From Zychaea mexicana (lineage: Eukaryota > Mucoromycota > Mucoromycetes > Mucorales > Lichtheimiaceae), in the NCBI RefSeq assembly GCF_025766255.1, contig NW_026516712.1, positions 124,001-188,000 on the forward strand: DNA of 64,000 bases, written 5' to 3'. Both the position numbers and the translations under genes were made by a program. The notes under the pieces are model-generated. The model searched no databases and was not told the origin of the DNA. It saw only the letters and a list, made by a program, of their open reading frames with translations. Below are positions 33,388 to 47,670 of the stretch, in pieces. Position 1 is the stretch's first letter. Each line of letters begins with the position of its first letter.

Positions 33388-33566
33388 GGCGAAGGAAAGA
33401 GGACAGATATATTAGCGACGGTGCGCAAGGTTTGATACAAACGAGGGGAAAGGGGAAAGAGCAAAAGGAAAAGAAAAACTCTTTTTTCTTCACTTTGTCA
33501 ATCAATTAATGGTTGGGGGGGGAATAAAAGGTGTGTGTGTGTGTGTGTGTTCTGTGTATGCGGATA

Positions 33567-33601
<35 letters not shown>

Positions 33602-35042
33602 AGTGAGAAGTGTATGGAGATTGAGAGTATCGTTCTGAGGGTCATTGGTGCAACACGAACGATTAATTGCTTTTAGCTACAGTTTCTAATCCCGAGATCG
33701 TCTTTGGCAATCCAGACCAGGTGTATATCCGCTTTCCAAACAGAAAAAATCCACTTTACTCTATTTGGGAATCATGAGCAGACTTATTCGTCTTTTTATT
33801 ATAAAGGCCTATTCAAGGTAGTACCAATGTTGGTGCTTTCTCCAAGTTTCGCCAAATGCTGCATATACAAGTACACTCGAGAAAACAAACCCGTCTTAAG
33901 CTTCCCATGCACAGTACATTCCATCTCACTTTGTGAGAACGGACCTTGTTTTTGTGCGACAACAATGTTGTCAGTTGGTTTAGCGCTGCCTTATTAAGTG
34001 GCGTCATTTTTGTTAATGACATAGTCTTTTTATTCCATATACATTGTGAGCAGCATTATGCCTGTATAAAACCATCCAGGGCACCCTCCCCTCTCCCCTA
34101 CTTCTCCGTGTTTTCTTTAGTATATACGTTTTAGATCATGAAAGTGGCCTGTCCGCCTTTACGAAATAGGTTTAATTTGCGCTTGTAGCCTAACAACATC
34201 AAGGAAGACTACTGGCTGCCTTAAAATTTGTTACATGTACCCTCGTTTGCACTACCACAGGTAAACTTTGCACTCATTCTCACCCTTCCAGTGCAACGTC
34301 GCAATTGTTTTGGTATTACATTCGTATATACCTTACTTGGTAGGAGTCGAACGGTGTAGCTTCGGTTATATACTACGATCAAAGCATTTTGCTGTTGTTA
34401 ATAACATTCAAAGCTACTATGTACATAGATCTCGGATTATACTCATGTAGTATAAAAGAATACAGTAGTAAATATACTGTACAACTACTTGTTCAGCACC
34501 ATTCGACTTACAGCTACATGCGCCATGTGCTGCTACTGTGGAATTCTTATTAATTATGCATGTAGAAGGGACAAAACCGGTTTATGAACTATATTAATGG
34601 GGATCAGAGTATTTTCAACACACGATTTAACGATGTACAGTAGATAGTGGCGGTCATAGGCGCATGGAACGTAGATTTTGATCACAATAAGACATCAAGG
34701 ACCGATTTGCATTGGTTTTCATATCTGTATCTATTTGGGAATTCAAACAACAATGTGACTGAACATGACTTGAATAAAGCTGGACAACTCAATCCTAAGT
34801 TAAACCATCAGTATATCTTCACTCCCATAATCCTTTGTCCATTGACTGCAGTATATACGTATGCTGACGTTGAGTGTATATAAACTGTACTGATGATGCT
34901 CAAAAAGAATTTGAAGTGGGAAAAGTGCAATTGGATGAAAGAAAAATGAACTCTGTACAGATAGATGTATATATACGATTGCGTGTGTATGTGGAGTGAG
35001 GGGTGGGGGATGGGTGTTTGTGCGTGCATGACTATATGTATA
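33388..35042. other. Intergenic region with GT and GA microsatellites
   Basis: Upstream of the 752-residue protein gene there are a (GT)n tract at 33531-33550 and a (GA)n tract at 33567-33600. The remainder to 35042 has no supported gene. Confidence 0.55.
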
Positions 35043-38000
35043 TTACAATGTTTGGCCGTCAGTATACCCCAGCGATCGCATTACTTCATCAAGCTGTTCT
35101 TCAACAGTTGGTTTTTCACGAGGTAACTCTTCATCGGCAGGATCTGAAATCATTTGCAGTAAGTTTGGCAGAGTAGCACCATGAGCATAGTAGATATCGA
35201 TTGTGGAAGAGTCTCTTCTATTGGAATATGAAGAGATATGCGTTGCCTCACTACGATGATGATGATGCTGTTGTTGTTGTTGTTGTACGCGATGAGGAGA
35301 TCGTTTTGGGATTGGTGGAGGTGGTAATTTGTCATTGTTGGCAGGATAGTTTTTGAGCAAGTCTGGTCGCAATCCCATCAAGGCCAAGACACGTTCTTCA
35401 ATTTGGTCTTCGTCCTCCTCTTCTTCCTTGTGGTGTAGCGCTTGTGGATCATCGATTTCAAACTTGCTTTCGTAGACATTGTCTGACGCAGCAAAAAAGC
35501 TTTTGCGCTTGCCCTGTTTCTTGACGACACCCCATACAACTGAGCCATCACTCATCTCGCGCACTTCAACACCTTCGAGCTCTTGCTGCGCCGTCGGTCG
35601 TTGCTGTTGTTCTTCTTGCTGCTTTTCTTTTTGTTCATTAGCATCATTGTTGCTGGTATTATTACGTCGCTTCGAGATCTGTCGTTTTACTGATGTTTGG
35701 CGAGTGATCATGGTAGCTGTCTGTCGAGATGCGACATCTTCATCACTATCAGGTGTCGATGATCGTGTCCGCTGACGCTGTTCTTGTTGTTGTTGCACTT
35801 CATTTGGCCCTGAAGGGATCGATGGCACTGGGGGTGGTGCATTTTCGATGTTTTTCAAGAAATTCTCCGAGTCAGGTTTGACATAAATTATAGTGCGTCG
35901 TACAATCTGTGCTCGTGTTGGTGCGGCGTCTTCTTCCATGTTGACTTTTTTTGGTACTTGACGACGTGATATCCGAGCAGTACTTAGTAGTTGTGACAGC
36001 ATGCGCTTTCCTTTGCTTTGGTTGTGGTTTTCAGCCGTGGGCGTTGCTATCTGTAACTTGTCACCTTGATCGCTTGCAGCAGCAGCGCCAGCCTTTTTAC
36101 TCTCTGCGTTGTGTTTGAGAACTGCAATGGCAGCAGGTGATAACGCGCTATGTGATCGTTTCTTTTTTACTTGTTGCTGCTGCTCTTCTTGTAACTGTTG
36201 ACTCAGCTGTGGTTGCGTATTACTGCGCTGGGGAATCACACTAACTGTGCTCAAATTGCGCATTAGGCCCTTGATGGATGGCGTTGATTGCGATCGAGCA
36301 CGATTGCGGAGAGTGCCAAACAGATTGAGCGACTTGGACCGACTTGTTCCTGTGGGTTGATTACTGCTGGACTCCTGGTGTTTCTGGTGCTGCTTTTGTT
36401 GCTTTTGATTGCTACTAGGAGCATTCTGGTTGTTGTTGTTGCTGAGTGTTAGTGCTGGTTCCTTGGCAACAAGGTCCGTAGCAACCTGGCCTACATCAAA
36501 ATCCGTCAATTCCTTGAACCGGGAGCTTCGGCTAGCACTGGACGACTTGCGACTGCCACTACTCTCGCTACCGCTGTGATGACTCTTTTGTTCTTGTCCT
36601 TCATCCTCAGCTTCCACAGCTTTTTTATCGGCATTCAGCCCGGTATTATCTTCTTCCTCTTCAACCAAGATCTTGTCCGAGTCATTGTATACCGTCGATT
36701 GCTTGACTTGCTGCTGCTGCTGCTGGTGGTTCGCTGCCGCTGCTGCTTCAGTTGTTGTTGTTGCTGTTGTATTGGATGATGACGCCGACGACAAGAAGGA
36801 TGAAGCAGATGTTGAGGATATGTTGCTTTTTACGGAATTGTCAGACAAGCGTGAGAGTTTCTTCTTGGGTAGCCAGGAGGCGCTATTTTCGATTGGATTC
36901 CGCAACTTTTGCAGAGAAAAGCCCCTTGATCGAGTAGGTTTGGGAGACACAGGTGTGCTAGGTACGGTTGTAGGAGAAGAAGAGGAAGAGAAACGAGGAG
37001 CTGTGGCTTGAGATGATTCTATCAATGTTGCACCATCGTCTATACAGTCATGCGGGTGCACGGTCACCGTCGATTGTCAGTTCAGATTTCACAAGATCAA
37101 CTTTTGTGCAACGTAAGCTTACCATGATTCGTACTAGTATTAGTGGCAGTAGTACTAGCAGCGATGATCAGATTGGAAGGAAATGCTTGTTCTTGATCCT
37201 TGCGTAAGAAATCAATCGGTTCATTCCATTCGATCTTCTCACATGCGTATTCTTCCTCAGCCATGATGGTTGCTGACCCCTCTTCCTCTGTTTCCGCTTT
37301 CTGCTGCTGATTTTCATGCTGTTCTTGCCGTTGTTGATGCCGTGCTGCTGCCAGACTTTTCCGTCGAATCTCCATCAGTTTGGCAAACTCGAGCTCGTCT
37401 TGTTCAGTCAGCACCAGTTTACTTTCCCGTGAGTGAACAACAGAAAGCCGGTTTTCGTACAGCTGGTGAGCAAATGCAGTTAAATCAAAAGGGTTTGTTG
37501 TTCCTGCTGCTGTTGAAATTGACTGCTCTTGTTGTTTTTGGCGTTTATTGTTATTGCTATTATTGTCCTCTTTACCGCAATCACCACAAGACACTGATGA
37601 TGATGATGATAATGGGACGGTGATTCTGTTGCTGTTTGTTGTTGTTGACTGTTCCAATTCGTTGTTCTTGCTAATAATATTGTCGTTGTCTGCATCAAAA
37701 TCACGATAAAAATAGTTGATGCTTTCTTTGTCGTGATCTAGCTGTTCCTGGTCAACGGCCCTAATCTGTGAATTGGGTTGTGATTGGTTAGGTGTCAAAC
37801 GCTTTATAGTGACCTGAGAAAATAGAAGAGATCGGCTTTCGTTTTGTACCTTGTAGCTCCCTACGATTGACTCCGACGGTTGTTGATCGCCTTGATGATG
37901 CTTGTGGTGATGTTGATGATGGGGTCGAAGGTGTTCCTCATAGCGAAATATTCCAGAGTCAGTATCTTCTTCTTCATCGTCATCGTCGTCCTCATCACGA

Positions 38001-38266
38001 TTTAAGCCTTTGTCGGGACAAATGCCAAGCTTGGGCGATGAGGGAGGCGAAAGCGCAGGAGTGTTCATGATATCATCATTCGCGACGGTGGTGCTGTTGA
38101 TGTTGCTGCCGTTACTACAGCCATTGGCAGGTGAGTCATCGTCGCCAACAGGCTCATCTTTGAAACTATGGCGGGGTATCGCTTCACACGTCCGAAGCGA
38201 ACTTTGTCCTTGCTGATACTGCTCAATTGTTTGAAGGAAGGAGGAATCCTCTTCGGTTTCGGGCAT
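35043..38266 (-). CDS. Large Gln/Ser-rich protein, unknown function (1046 residues)
   Basis: Two exons, 38266-37123 and 37039-35043, join (TNTSTNH|D|DGATLIESS) to 1046 residues. The start MPETEEDSSFLQTIEQYQ is the first ATG after in-frame non-ATG sequence. Most of the protein is low-complexity Gln, Ser, Asn and acidic tracts. Ordered-looking islands are ENRLSVVHSRESKLVLTEQD with the following helix (near 290-330), a basic RSKSLNLFGTLRNRARS segment (near 625-645), SDGSVVWGVVKKQGKRKSFF (near 895), EERVLALMGLRPDLL, and a C-terminal EEQLDEVMRSLGYTDG. No domain family is recognised. The SDGSVVWG..K island and the basic patches hint at a membrane- or cytoskeleton-associated scaffold, which is only inference. 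It is the second large disordered protein in a row on this strand. Confidence 0.72.
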
Positions 38267-38751
38267 TGTGAGGAGAGTTGTTGTTGATCTAAATCTAGTA
38301 CAGGTTTTTTTTATTCTCGAGCACAAATAGGGGAGAGTAAATAGAAGGGCGAGGCAGGATGAAAAAGAGGTTAATAATATTGAAATGGCATGAGACGAGA
38401 AGGAAAAGAAGAAGAGAAAGAAAGAAAAGAGAAAAGAGGGAAATGAAATAGCGTGAGGAACACCAAGCGTTAATAATTTTTGAGCTTAAACACTATGTAC
38501 CCCCGATTTAAAAAGTTCTGTAAATGGGAACGTCGCTTAATTGCCCAGGTTACACCAACAACATCTTATGTGCTGTAATATATCAATCTACTACAGTACA
38601 GTATATGCGTTCTCGCGAAAGAACCAGAGAGAGGTAATATGTAATATGTAGCAATAACATGTAAATAATAAACAACAGATGGGCCACACAGACAAATAAA
38701 GGCAGAGAAAGAGAGGGCCAAGTTCACAGCCTCTTCTTGTTCTTATTTTGT
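38267..38751. other. Intergenic region
   Basis: Upstream region of the 1046-residue protein gene, A/G-rich (38310-38450), and the downstream region of the TRAPPC11 gene. Nothing else is seen. Confidence 0.5.
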
Positions 38752-41700
38752 TTAATTATAGTATCGACGAGCATTCACAAAAGTGAATGGTGAGGGCCAT
38801 TGCTCGGATCCTCCCTGTTTCAATAGCTTCTTGTCATCGGAGACCAGCATTTCTACGGGCACCTCCTTTTCTACACCTTGCTGCTTGGCGATCACCTTGA
38901 GCCGCGGGAGCCGAACCTTGCCTGCCAACAGTGGGTAGCAAGTATAGTTGTACGACGTATGGGAGAGTGGCAGCACACGGTCCTTCAGGATCTTCAATCC
39001 AGAATACACAAATGCGTCACTGAGTTCCACAGACGCTGTGTATTCTGCCAAATGAACCGTTGGGTTGTAGACGGTGTATGTCAACCTGAAAGGTTCGCCT
39101 ACGTGGATATCGTCCGGAGCATCTTTTTGTGTACAAAGAAGAAGTTAGCAGCTATAAATAAAACATTCTGTTCATATTCTTCTACTTTACCTGCAACAAC
39201 ACTAAGACTTTGTCGCCTAAACTCGAGGGTGGGCATTGGCATAGCTGTTTGTGAATAGGGGGAATCTTGGCCACTCCTAAAAATCATCAACATCAGCATT
39301 AATGGTACACCCTCAACTCCTCAACCCTCGAATAGCTATGTAAGTCTACATTGATTTGATCTCGTTACCTTCGCCAATGTATGATAATAGATCCCACAGG
39401 TATGGTTGGCTGAGGCTCCGTCATGTCTTTGGTTGCCATTCGGAACAGGTAATTTGTATCACAAACATGTCCTGCCGTCCATGCTGACGCGGTGAAAAAG
39501 TGAAAGAAGCGCGTTAGTTACCATCTCTGTAACATGAGCTAAGCGTACTTTTACTAGAACGTGCACATCTTACTTTGACTACTTTTAATGACTTCGTCCG
39601 ATGTCGAAATCAGGGTCAGAGACGTATAAGGATGCTCAAATGTCTATATCAGGTATATACATTTGGATTAGAAGGTAAAACATGAGTTCTCTCCGTTTTC
39701 GGCATAGTCGGATAGTTCTCTCTTTCCTCTTCCTCTACCCCCCCCCTTGACTCCCTGGACTCCTCTATCTCACAGGCTCGCAGTAGTAGTTGGCATACCT
39801 CTTGCTTAAGCTCCAATCTTTCGATCTCAAGGTCGCTTACTGAGCAGCAACGAATAGATGTATTGATTAGCCACTTTTCGGTTTTGCCAAGGTCAGGTGA
39901 GGATGTTGTAAAAGACAATTTGTCACTGTGTGCATACAGTTTAAAGTTGCTTTCGAACGGGGATCTAAAGGGAATGCGCAGAAGTTCTCGCTTCTCGATG
40001 AATTGAGACTCTGACTGCTCTTGCTGTTGGTCTTTGCCATCCGCTGAGCGATAACGAGCCTAAATGCAATAGGTTTAACTCTTAGTAACACAAAAAAGGT
40101 GGTGAACGGAAAATAAGCATGAAAAAAACAAATCTGCACATAAAATTACCGTTAATGATACCACGCGGATGCCGGGCATATCCCCTGCATGAATGTATAC
40201 TGGCTTGGTTGCTGACTGCCCAGACTCAATACGATCAAAAGCAACCTCTGCAACAGATTCTCGGGTATCCTTGTTGTTACTATCTCTTGATAAAGTGATA
40301 TAATCTGTGACGTGTAAATCTTAGTCATCCATCGATTCATTTCTCTTGAATATCTGTGAGTGCGTTCATTATACCTTGTCCTGCTGTATCCTTTAGCTCG
40401 ACTAGTAATTTGGCATCAATCGCATCTTGTTCTTGGTTTTGGATCGTGACGTTAAATTCAAAGTGTTCATCAAGTAATGCTTGAGCATCATGGCCAGCAA
40501 TTAACTTGACACGCGGGTGTCTCTGAGATATCCTACACATGGTTAGTCTACATTTCTGTGCTGATAGACATGCATAATTTAGAAGCATACTTTATAATAT
40601 TAAATTCGCCACTTCCATCCAAAAATGTAAACTTTGGTGAGGCGCCATCTGTAGCAAAAACCGGTCAGCTGGAATCTTTGATATTAACTTTGCAGCAATT
40701 TTTCCTTACCTTTGGATGCCTCGAGCCACTTTCTCCTGGATAAGTTCTTATTGACCTCGATCGGGTGGTCCATATCGTAATTTAAGCTAACATGCCATTG
40801 TGGAGATTTGATATCCAGACATACACCCACAATCTGAAACACGTTTTTTCCATACAAACATTAATCTCACTAACAAAACATACGTTTACATACTTGAAGG
40901 AAATAAGGAACATACCTTGAGTTCGCCAGATTCCTTTGGCTTAATGCATCCTTCAAAAGCTTTGGTTTGATTTTTGGTGACTCGAAGATCAGCCTCTTTG
41001 CTTAACCAACCAGCATATTCGCCTTCTGTCTGTGGTTTCAGATCATGACAGCAATCAACACGTACTGCACTCGCCAACCCACAGTCATCGTCGCTGTTGC
41101 TGTCCATCAATAGCATATTGTATTGTGAATCATTGAATAGAATCCGCATGCTATTCAATCGAAACGGTGCTGGTGGGCTCGTTTTTCCTGTTTTCAAAGC
41201 GACTTGGTAATAAACAGGTGTATTTACAAAACTGGCTCTGGTTTTAAACTGAATGTGGCAGGATAACATAGGATTGATCTGGTCCATTTGAATCGCTAGT
41301 GCCCTAGGTATCGTTGGGGTTTCCTCGTTTTCTTGTTGCTGTCGATGAAGCACATCAAACAATTCAGTCTGAATATCCTGACGCTTTTGTTCAGACATTG
41401 GCAAGTCGCTCGACATGAGCTCCACCAAACATTCGAGTGCACGCTCCCAAGACTTGAGTTCCTTGGCACACCGCAGCGACCACCGAAGAATTGAGGTCAA
41501 GATCATGTTCCAGTTTTCTTTACGATACGTCTTGCCGATAGGTTCAAAAAACTTGAGAGCCATTTCGAACTTGCCAGCTTCGTAATACGTTCCGGCGATT
41601 TCAGCTGCCAAGTATAGCGTCATGCGACCATTTCTGTACTTTTTAAACTGTTCGTAGCTCTTGGTCAACAACTCGATTGTCAATCCAGAGTGATCGATTT

Positions 41701-43954
41701 GTCGTTCGTTTGCGAGCAGCGTTTCCCATGCTGTCGCTTGAGGTTCATTGCTATCGCCTCCTGTCGCGCTGTCCGCTTCCAGAAATCGACGTCTTCGTTC
41801 TGCACAGCACATGGCGGCCAAGTGATAGTAGAAACCAGGATGCTGCAGAATTGAACCTGGGTTGCAACCAGCGATGGAGCTTGCTCCTCCGCCGCTCATC
41901 AGTGGATGAGATGCATTGGGTGATCCAGGAGCAGCCATGTATGCTGTTGGAATAGGTATCTTGAATCCATGTTGTGCGGCAGTTTCAATAAGATCGCCAA
42001 AGATACGGTATTGCTTCGATAGCCATGCCCAATACTCAAAGGATTGTTCGCCCGTTCCCCATACAGATGCATAAGACTGAATCATATGTAAATGTCCGTT
42101 TAATTGTGACAAAGCACCAGAAGGATCATTCATATAAAGATAGAAACTACAAATCTAAAAGGAACGTTTAGCATGTCCAATTCAAAACTCGATGTATTCT
42201 CTTTCGCAATGATAACTAACCTTGATACTGATACAATCAACAAGCATCCGTGCCTCCTCCCATCGCTTACTACGTATCGGCAAACCAGTCTGTCCGGGGG
42301 TAATGGATGATTTTGGTGCAAGCATATCGCCCACTAGCGTGTACGCGCTCTCGTATGATCTTTAAAACAACCACTCATATATCAATGAGTGAATATGTCC
42401 TTCTTTGAATTTTTTCATCCTCTTTCTCTCTCTCACTCTCACACACACAAACAGCTAGATTTCAGCACCACTTACTTTATTGCTCCTTCGATGTCATGTC
42501 GAATTTCTTGAAATAATCCAGTTTTATAATCATAACGCAGCATCCATCCTTGTATAGAGAGCGGCTGTGGTTCATTTGTATCTGGAATGCGAGGGGACAT
42601 GGACGGTGATGGCAGTTTAGATCGTTTCTTTCGTGCTTTTTTGATCCGATTGCTGTAATAATGAACTGCTGGCTCATGCAAGGCGCGATAAAGGCTACAC
42701 GACAGGAAGCATTCATTTCAATTACACTAGGTACGATATTTCTTTCCTCACTTACTAATAACCATCAACACAATGAGAAATCTATCTATACCTATTCACA
42801 AATTCCTGCACGTCATGCTGTGTACCGGGACCGATTACAAAGAATGAGTGTCGATTATCCATACCCGATTGTTTTCGGATCCACACCAACCGCTCTTCGA
42901 CAGCAGGATCATCTACGTACGTTGTTTTTTCTTACATGTCAGTCAGGCAAATCTTACTCCAATACTTCCGCCTTTGTATTATTCCATGCTTTGAGTTTTT
43001 AAGTTATCAATTACCCGTCTGTTGGCGTTTTAATATCATCGTGGCAGCAAACTTGATTCCCTTATCCTGGAAATACTTTCTACATAAATTTTCAAGCATT
43101 TAGCATCCCTTTCTATGAGTTTCTTTCCCGTTTGCAAGATCCACAACTAGTAAATTTTACCTGCGATCATTGATTTCATGTGCCAACGTAGTATCCTTTT
43201 CACGCTCTGTTGGATCAATCAATACATGCGACGCCAAAGGTCCTGTCTCTCGTTTTGGTCGAGGTTGGCTTCCTGGTTCCTGACTCCAATCCCATAAATC
43301 GTAAAACCCGACAACGACACTAGGTGTTTCCAGCTGTTTTTTAACCCACAATGGTGTCATGAAACCATCTGGATGAAGGGGCGATTCGTGCGATAACGGT
43401 GAAAGGTTCGAATGAGGTGGAGGTAGGTTAGGACCGATCGGCGTTCGTTCTGGAAGTGTAAAGTCCTACAAACCACAATATAAATAAGTGAATCGTTAGC
43501 CTCTACACAGACCAGCACTCACATACAAGAAAAAGAAGAAAAAGGCGCGCTTATGAAAACTAGAATCTCGAAATTGTAAAGTTTTGCTTACCTTGTCAAC
43601 GAAAATGGTTTTAAACGGTGGTGTAGGATTAGTAGTGCCAGGGCCAGCTGCTGTTGGTCGTGGTGTATCATAGAGTGAGAACTGTTGCTTATTACTGAAC
43701 ACAGTTTGAAGCATAGAACCTAAGGCTGCACGAGACGACGGTGCGTGACGTCCAGCATTTGAACTTGCTGGAGTTGTTGCTGACGATCGTTGACCTTCTG
43801 ATGGTGGTGGTGAAGAAGTACTAGTAGTGTCACTATCGCCTGGTGCTGGCGCTGCAGCTGACGACGATGAGTCGGTGGTGGCGTTCGCGCCAAGACCGTA
43901 AACTGCGAGCACAGGGACAGTGTGGAGCAAATACTCGGCAGGGTACGTGTTCAT
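38752..43954 (-). CDS. TRAPPC11: TRAPP complex subunit TRAPPC11 (Foie gras/Gryzun protein)
   Basis: Sixteen exons keep one frame: 43954-43592, 43465-43161, 43079-43015, 42912-42792, 42694-42476, 42359-42221, 42154-40916, 40833-40710, 40630-40591, 40532-40375, 40304-40150, 40059-39799, 39643-39574, 39483-39369, 39276-39191 and 39122-38752, for 1276 residues. The N-terminus has a Ser/Ala/Pro-rich insert before the conserved SVVVGFYDLWDW region. The large exon holds the Foie gras repeats (HPGFYYHLAAMCCAERR, GRMTLYLAAEIAGTYYEAGK, LRCAKELKSWERALECLVEL). The C-terminus is Gryzun-like and ends with EPFRLTYTVYNPT, YPLLAGKVRLPRLKV and NARRYYN. TRAPPC11 belongs to the TRAPPIII tethering complex acting between ER and Golgi and in autophagy. 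The 40-nt ninth exon relies on an AAG acceptor; CAG nearby would break the frame. Confidence 0.93.
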
Positions 43955-46900
43955 GAGGATGGAATCGACTCTCTACGTGATTTCGAGGTAGTGAACTTGA
44001 CGATTCTGCTGATTAAAATACGTGTGTATGCTTTTTTTTTTGGCAAGGAAACAAGAAAAGTTACAATGTGCTGACTCTGTCATCCTTAAAATTCCCTTTC
44101 AGCGCGTATCCAAGCGTCATCCGACGTTTCACAAGTTTGCCTTTGCTGATAAGTCAGCCAACCCAGCTTATGCCTTCGTACAAGGATATAAGATTGTATT
44201 CAACATTTTTGTGTCTATTCCACGTAATGGATATACATTCTAAACTTACTAATAGCTTAAGTGTATGCAGTAAAGCTTACAATGTAGTAAAGATGCTGAT
44301 AAAATGATGGAGCCATTCTAAAATAAGCAATGGATTACAGTTTACTATTCTGTTATCGTTGCAGTATTCTAGCAATAAAATTTCAACAAGGTTTGTAAAC
44401 ATGTCTGATATGGCTCCATGATAGCAACTGAAGATCATGGTATTTATGAAGAGTAATACAGGTGTTGTTGATTCGCTACGATTAGCAGCAATCCACGGAA
44501 AGGGTTCCCTAGCACTCCCTTTCTTTTTTTTCGAATAAGGAACTTGATGTAATCGCACTGAGATATGCTGAAAACATTGGGCTCTAACAAGTATTACTAT
44601 GTAAGCATACATGTATATATACTACTTCTTCCATAATAGTGCGAAATATGTAGGGCTAAGGGCTATAATTGAGAACGAGAAGGATGGGAGACTTTATTCT
44701 TCTCGAAGCGGCGAAGCACTCAAATATGACTGCTTGTCTGCAATCCCGTTCAAGCAATAGTTTGATCTGTAACACACATTAGTCTTTAGTGTAAGAAAGT
44801 TATAATCCAACTGTTGTGGAGTAAAGCATGTTGTCTGTGGAGTTCCATTTAATTTTGCAGTCGAGAAACAATAACGATATACAAGTGAGTCTGCATGATT
44901 GTGCGCAAACTCTCACGACGTCGTGGTGGCCTCCTGAAAATTTTAATGCCTCGCACGGCTATGAAATGTACGTAAATTAATTTTTTTTACTCCGGATTAA
45001 AGCTGTCATCATAGGTTTTTAGGTTATAGCAAGGTACTCTGGAAACACGTGAAGCAAAATGGTGTGCTCGAATCGAGTTCTGAATCAATATCACCTTGAT
45101 TTGCTTTAATTTTAGACCTTGTCTTCATAGCGTCTTGTACAGCTTAATAAAGATAACATATTGTCAAGCAGCAATGCCTTTGCTTCTGTCGATCAAGCTG
45201 ACCGCACTCGATCCTTGCCAAAGAAGTTGCAGCTCGACCATCATTTGGCGCGCAGTCTATTGTAAATTTCCAACGCTTGATTGGCTTGTGTTTCAGGTCT
45301 CCGCTGTCATATTCACATTGCTGTGCTTTTAATATTTCTCTTTCGTCTCTCATCTTGGCTGCCGGTATTCATATCGGTATGTAGCCCACCATAATTCGTG
45401 CAATTCAAGGCGCTCTGTTTCATATTGGACAGGTGCGTTGTCCATTGTACGCACCAGCACCTAAAATACATATATATTACACCAGTGAACGGCTTGTGTA
45501 CATACACTTGATGTATTAAAAGAATGCCAGTCATTCTATAATGTATGCGAAGAACGTTCGTGTCTGATTCGCGCCACTGTGTCCACTAACAGCAGGGGTG
45601 AAATCCAGGAGCTCTTATTGGAGTACCTGCTTAATAACATGTGCAATGCTGGTTGATGGGATATACGACATTGTCACATACGCTGCTGCGCTAAAATAAA
45701 GGATTTAGACTATAATTTATCCCGCATGTACATAGAGGACAGGTGATGTATGGACTTAGCATGGTGCTAGTAGAGAGCGAAAAAGAAAAGAGGGGTAACC
45801 ATCGTCAGTTGACGAACAATGTAGGGTATAGAATAGCAGTAATAAAAACCATATACATCATCATACGAATCTTATTATGTTGAAGATTATTTTGGCCCTC
45901 TTTTTATATATAATCTCTCTAATCCAGCAACATTTGTACCAGGAGACTACAATTTTGTCCCTTCTGCATTTGCTTCAATGTATCGAGAAGGCAGCGTCAA
46001 TGCTACCGATTTACGATGGAGAAGACGCCATACATATAGCTGCAGGTATATGTGTCATGGCGTATTTATTGCTGCTATCGTTTTTAACTGTAGAAAATAA
46101 ACACTTTCTGTTGTAGTTACTCCAGAATAACTAGAATGTTGTTTAAACAACGAATAAATGAGAAACCTATAGAAACAACGGAAAGGAAGCATTTTCTAAA
46201 GAAGGAAATAGTGATTAAGCAAGCGATTATAGACACAATGAGGCTGCTCCTAGTGTTGTTCTTGCTGTTATTGTTGTCTTTTTCTCGAGAAAGAGAAAAT
46301 ATTCACTGACGCTATATGGAAAGAAAAAAGAAAATTAAGGGGTTTTTCTAATGGGGCTGATGACGACTGGCCGGGTAATGGAAAAACAGGATGATTGGAT
46401 ATGCGTAGCCCGTCAGGAATACATAGAGTTTATATCAATTACAAGCCGTATAGGGGAAAAACGCCATGCGCATATATACATATATAGTATGTGAGCAAAT
46501 TTTTCCGCTCAACCCACAGAGCCTCATACATTTTTTTCAAGTACATACACAGACTATGTAGCTTTTGCAAAGCTGGAACGTCTACAAAATTAGTATGTTA
46601 TATATCGCATATTATTAGTGTGTGTTTCAATTTTGTTATTTAGCAATCATGATAAAAGATGTATGGTGCTATTATTAAGGCGCTCATTATCGCCATCCAT
46701 GCAGGAGAGGAGACTCGGCATTATGGACTTCGCCTCTCAATGGAAGCACACTATGTCTCTCGCGTACATATGAAATGAGCGGACGGTGCAAAGAAAAAAA
46801 TGGCTAAAAGAAACCTGGGAGGGCCGATTGGGGCGAATCCATTTTCAAGATGTTTTAGGTACATCATAAACAACATTGATGTCTCTAAATATAATTTCCA

Positions 46901-47659
46901 CACGAATGCTGTATGCGCTTTGCATCATCGTCATCATCATCATCACCTAGTCAGCAGACCGCGCTGATCGCTGTTTGTTTGTTGGACAAACGAGCTCAGC
47001 ACTAGCAGCAGCCTCAACAACAACAACATATTAGCAGCAACAATATATGTACTTGCTACATACATAGTACATACACGCGGCAAAAATGTATGTGTATGGT
47101 ACATGCTTTGAAACTTTCTTTCTTCTTTCCCAATCTACCCAATTCTTTCGAATCGCCCCCCTCTCAATCTCCTCCACACAAATTCAATAATTTCATCCCT
47201 GTCTTTATTTCACCAAACACAAGGAAAACCGAACAGTTTTCCTTTAACTTTTCTACCCCATATTATTATAATCAAATGGCGGTCCTTTTTTGTATGATGC
47301 AACTCATTGTTGTTGTTGTTGTTGGATGTATTTCAATTCCAAAAATAAGAGAAATGGGTAGCAAACATACCATAAGCAATCATTAAAATAGGATCGCGAC
47401 ATCCCTGGACATGATCTATTGACTCCTTTTTGGATCAGGTACACAGACTGGATACTGTCCTCTGTAGAGTATCGTGTATCTCGTCCTCCTCTCTACTTGA
47501 TGTTCCTCCTCGCTTGATATATGCCCTCTTTTTCACAGCCTGATTTTGGTCTTTTTCCGACGAATGTAGCACATAGTAGTAGTAACAAGTAGTCTGGAGT
47601 GCTGCTCTTCGTAGTTTTCGTATTGGCGACGAGAGGAATAAAAAAGGTTCTTGCTGCCC
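43955..47659. other. Long gene-poor stretch
   Basis: About 3.7 kb without a supported gene. Open frames are all below about 112 codons and lack domains; one at 45877-46116 reads as a hydrophobic 79-residue peptide but has no supporting signals. CAN-type trinucleotide runs occur at 46926-46950 and 47005-47045. Confidence 0.5.
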
Positions 47660-47670
47660 TATATATAAAC
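47660..47670 (+). promoter_or_regulatory. TATA box of the VTC-family gene
   Basis: TATATATAAAC stands about 410 bases before the ATG and is followed by a long C/T-rich leader (47690-48000), implying a long 5' UTR. Confidence 0.5.

Noticed and set aside
45877..46116. 79-residue hydrophobic frame
   Set aside because: A/T-rich intergenic sequence often gives hydrophobic frames; no homologue, promoter or conserved motif was recognised.
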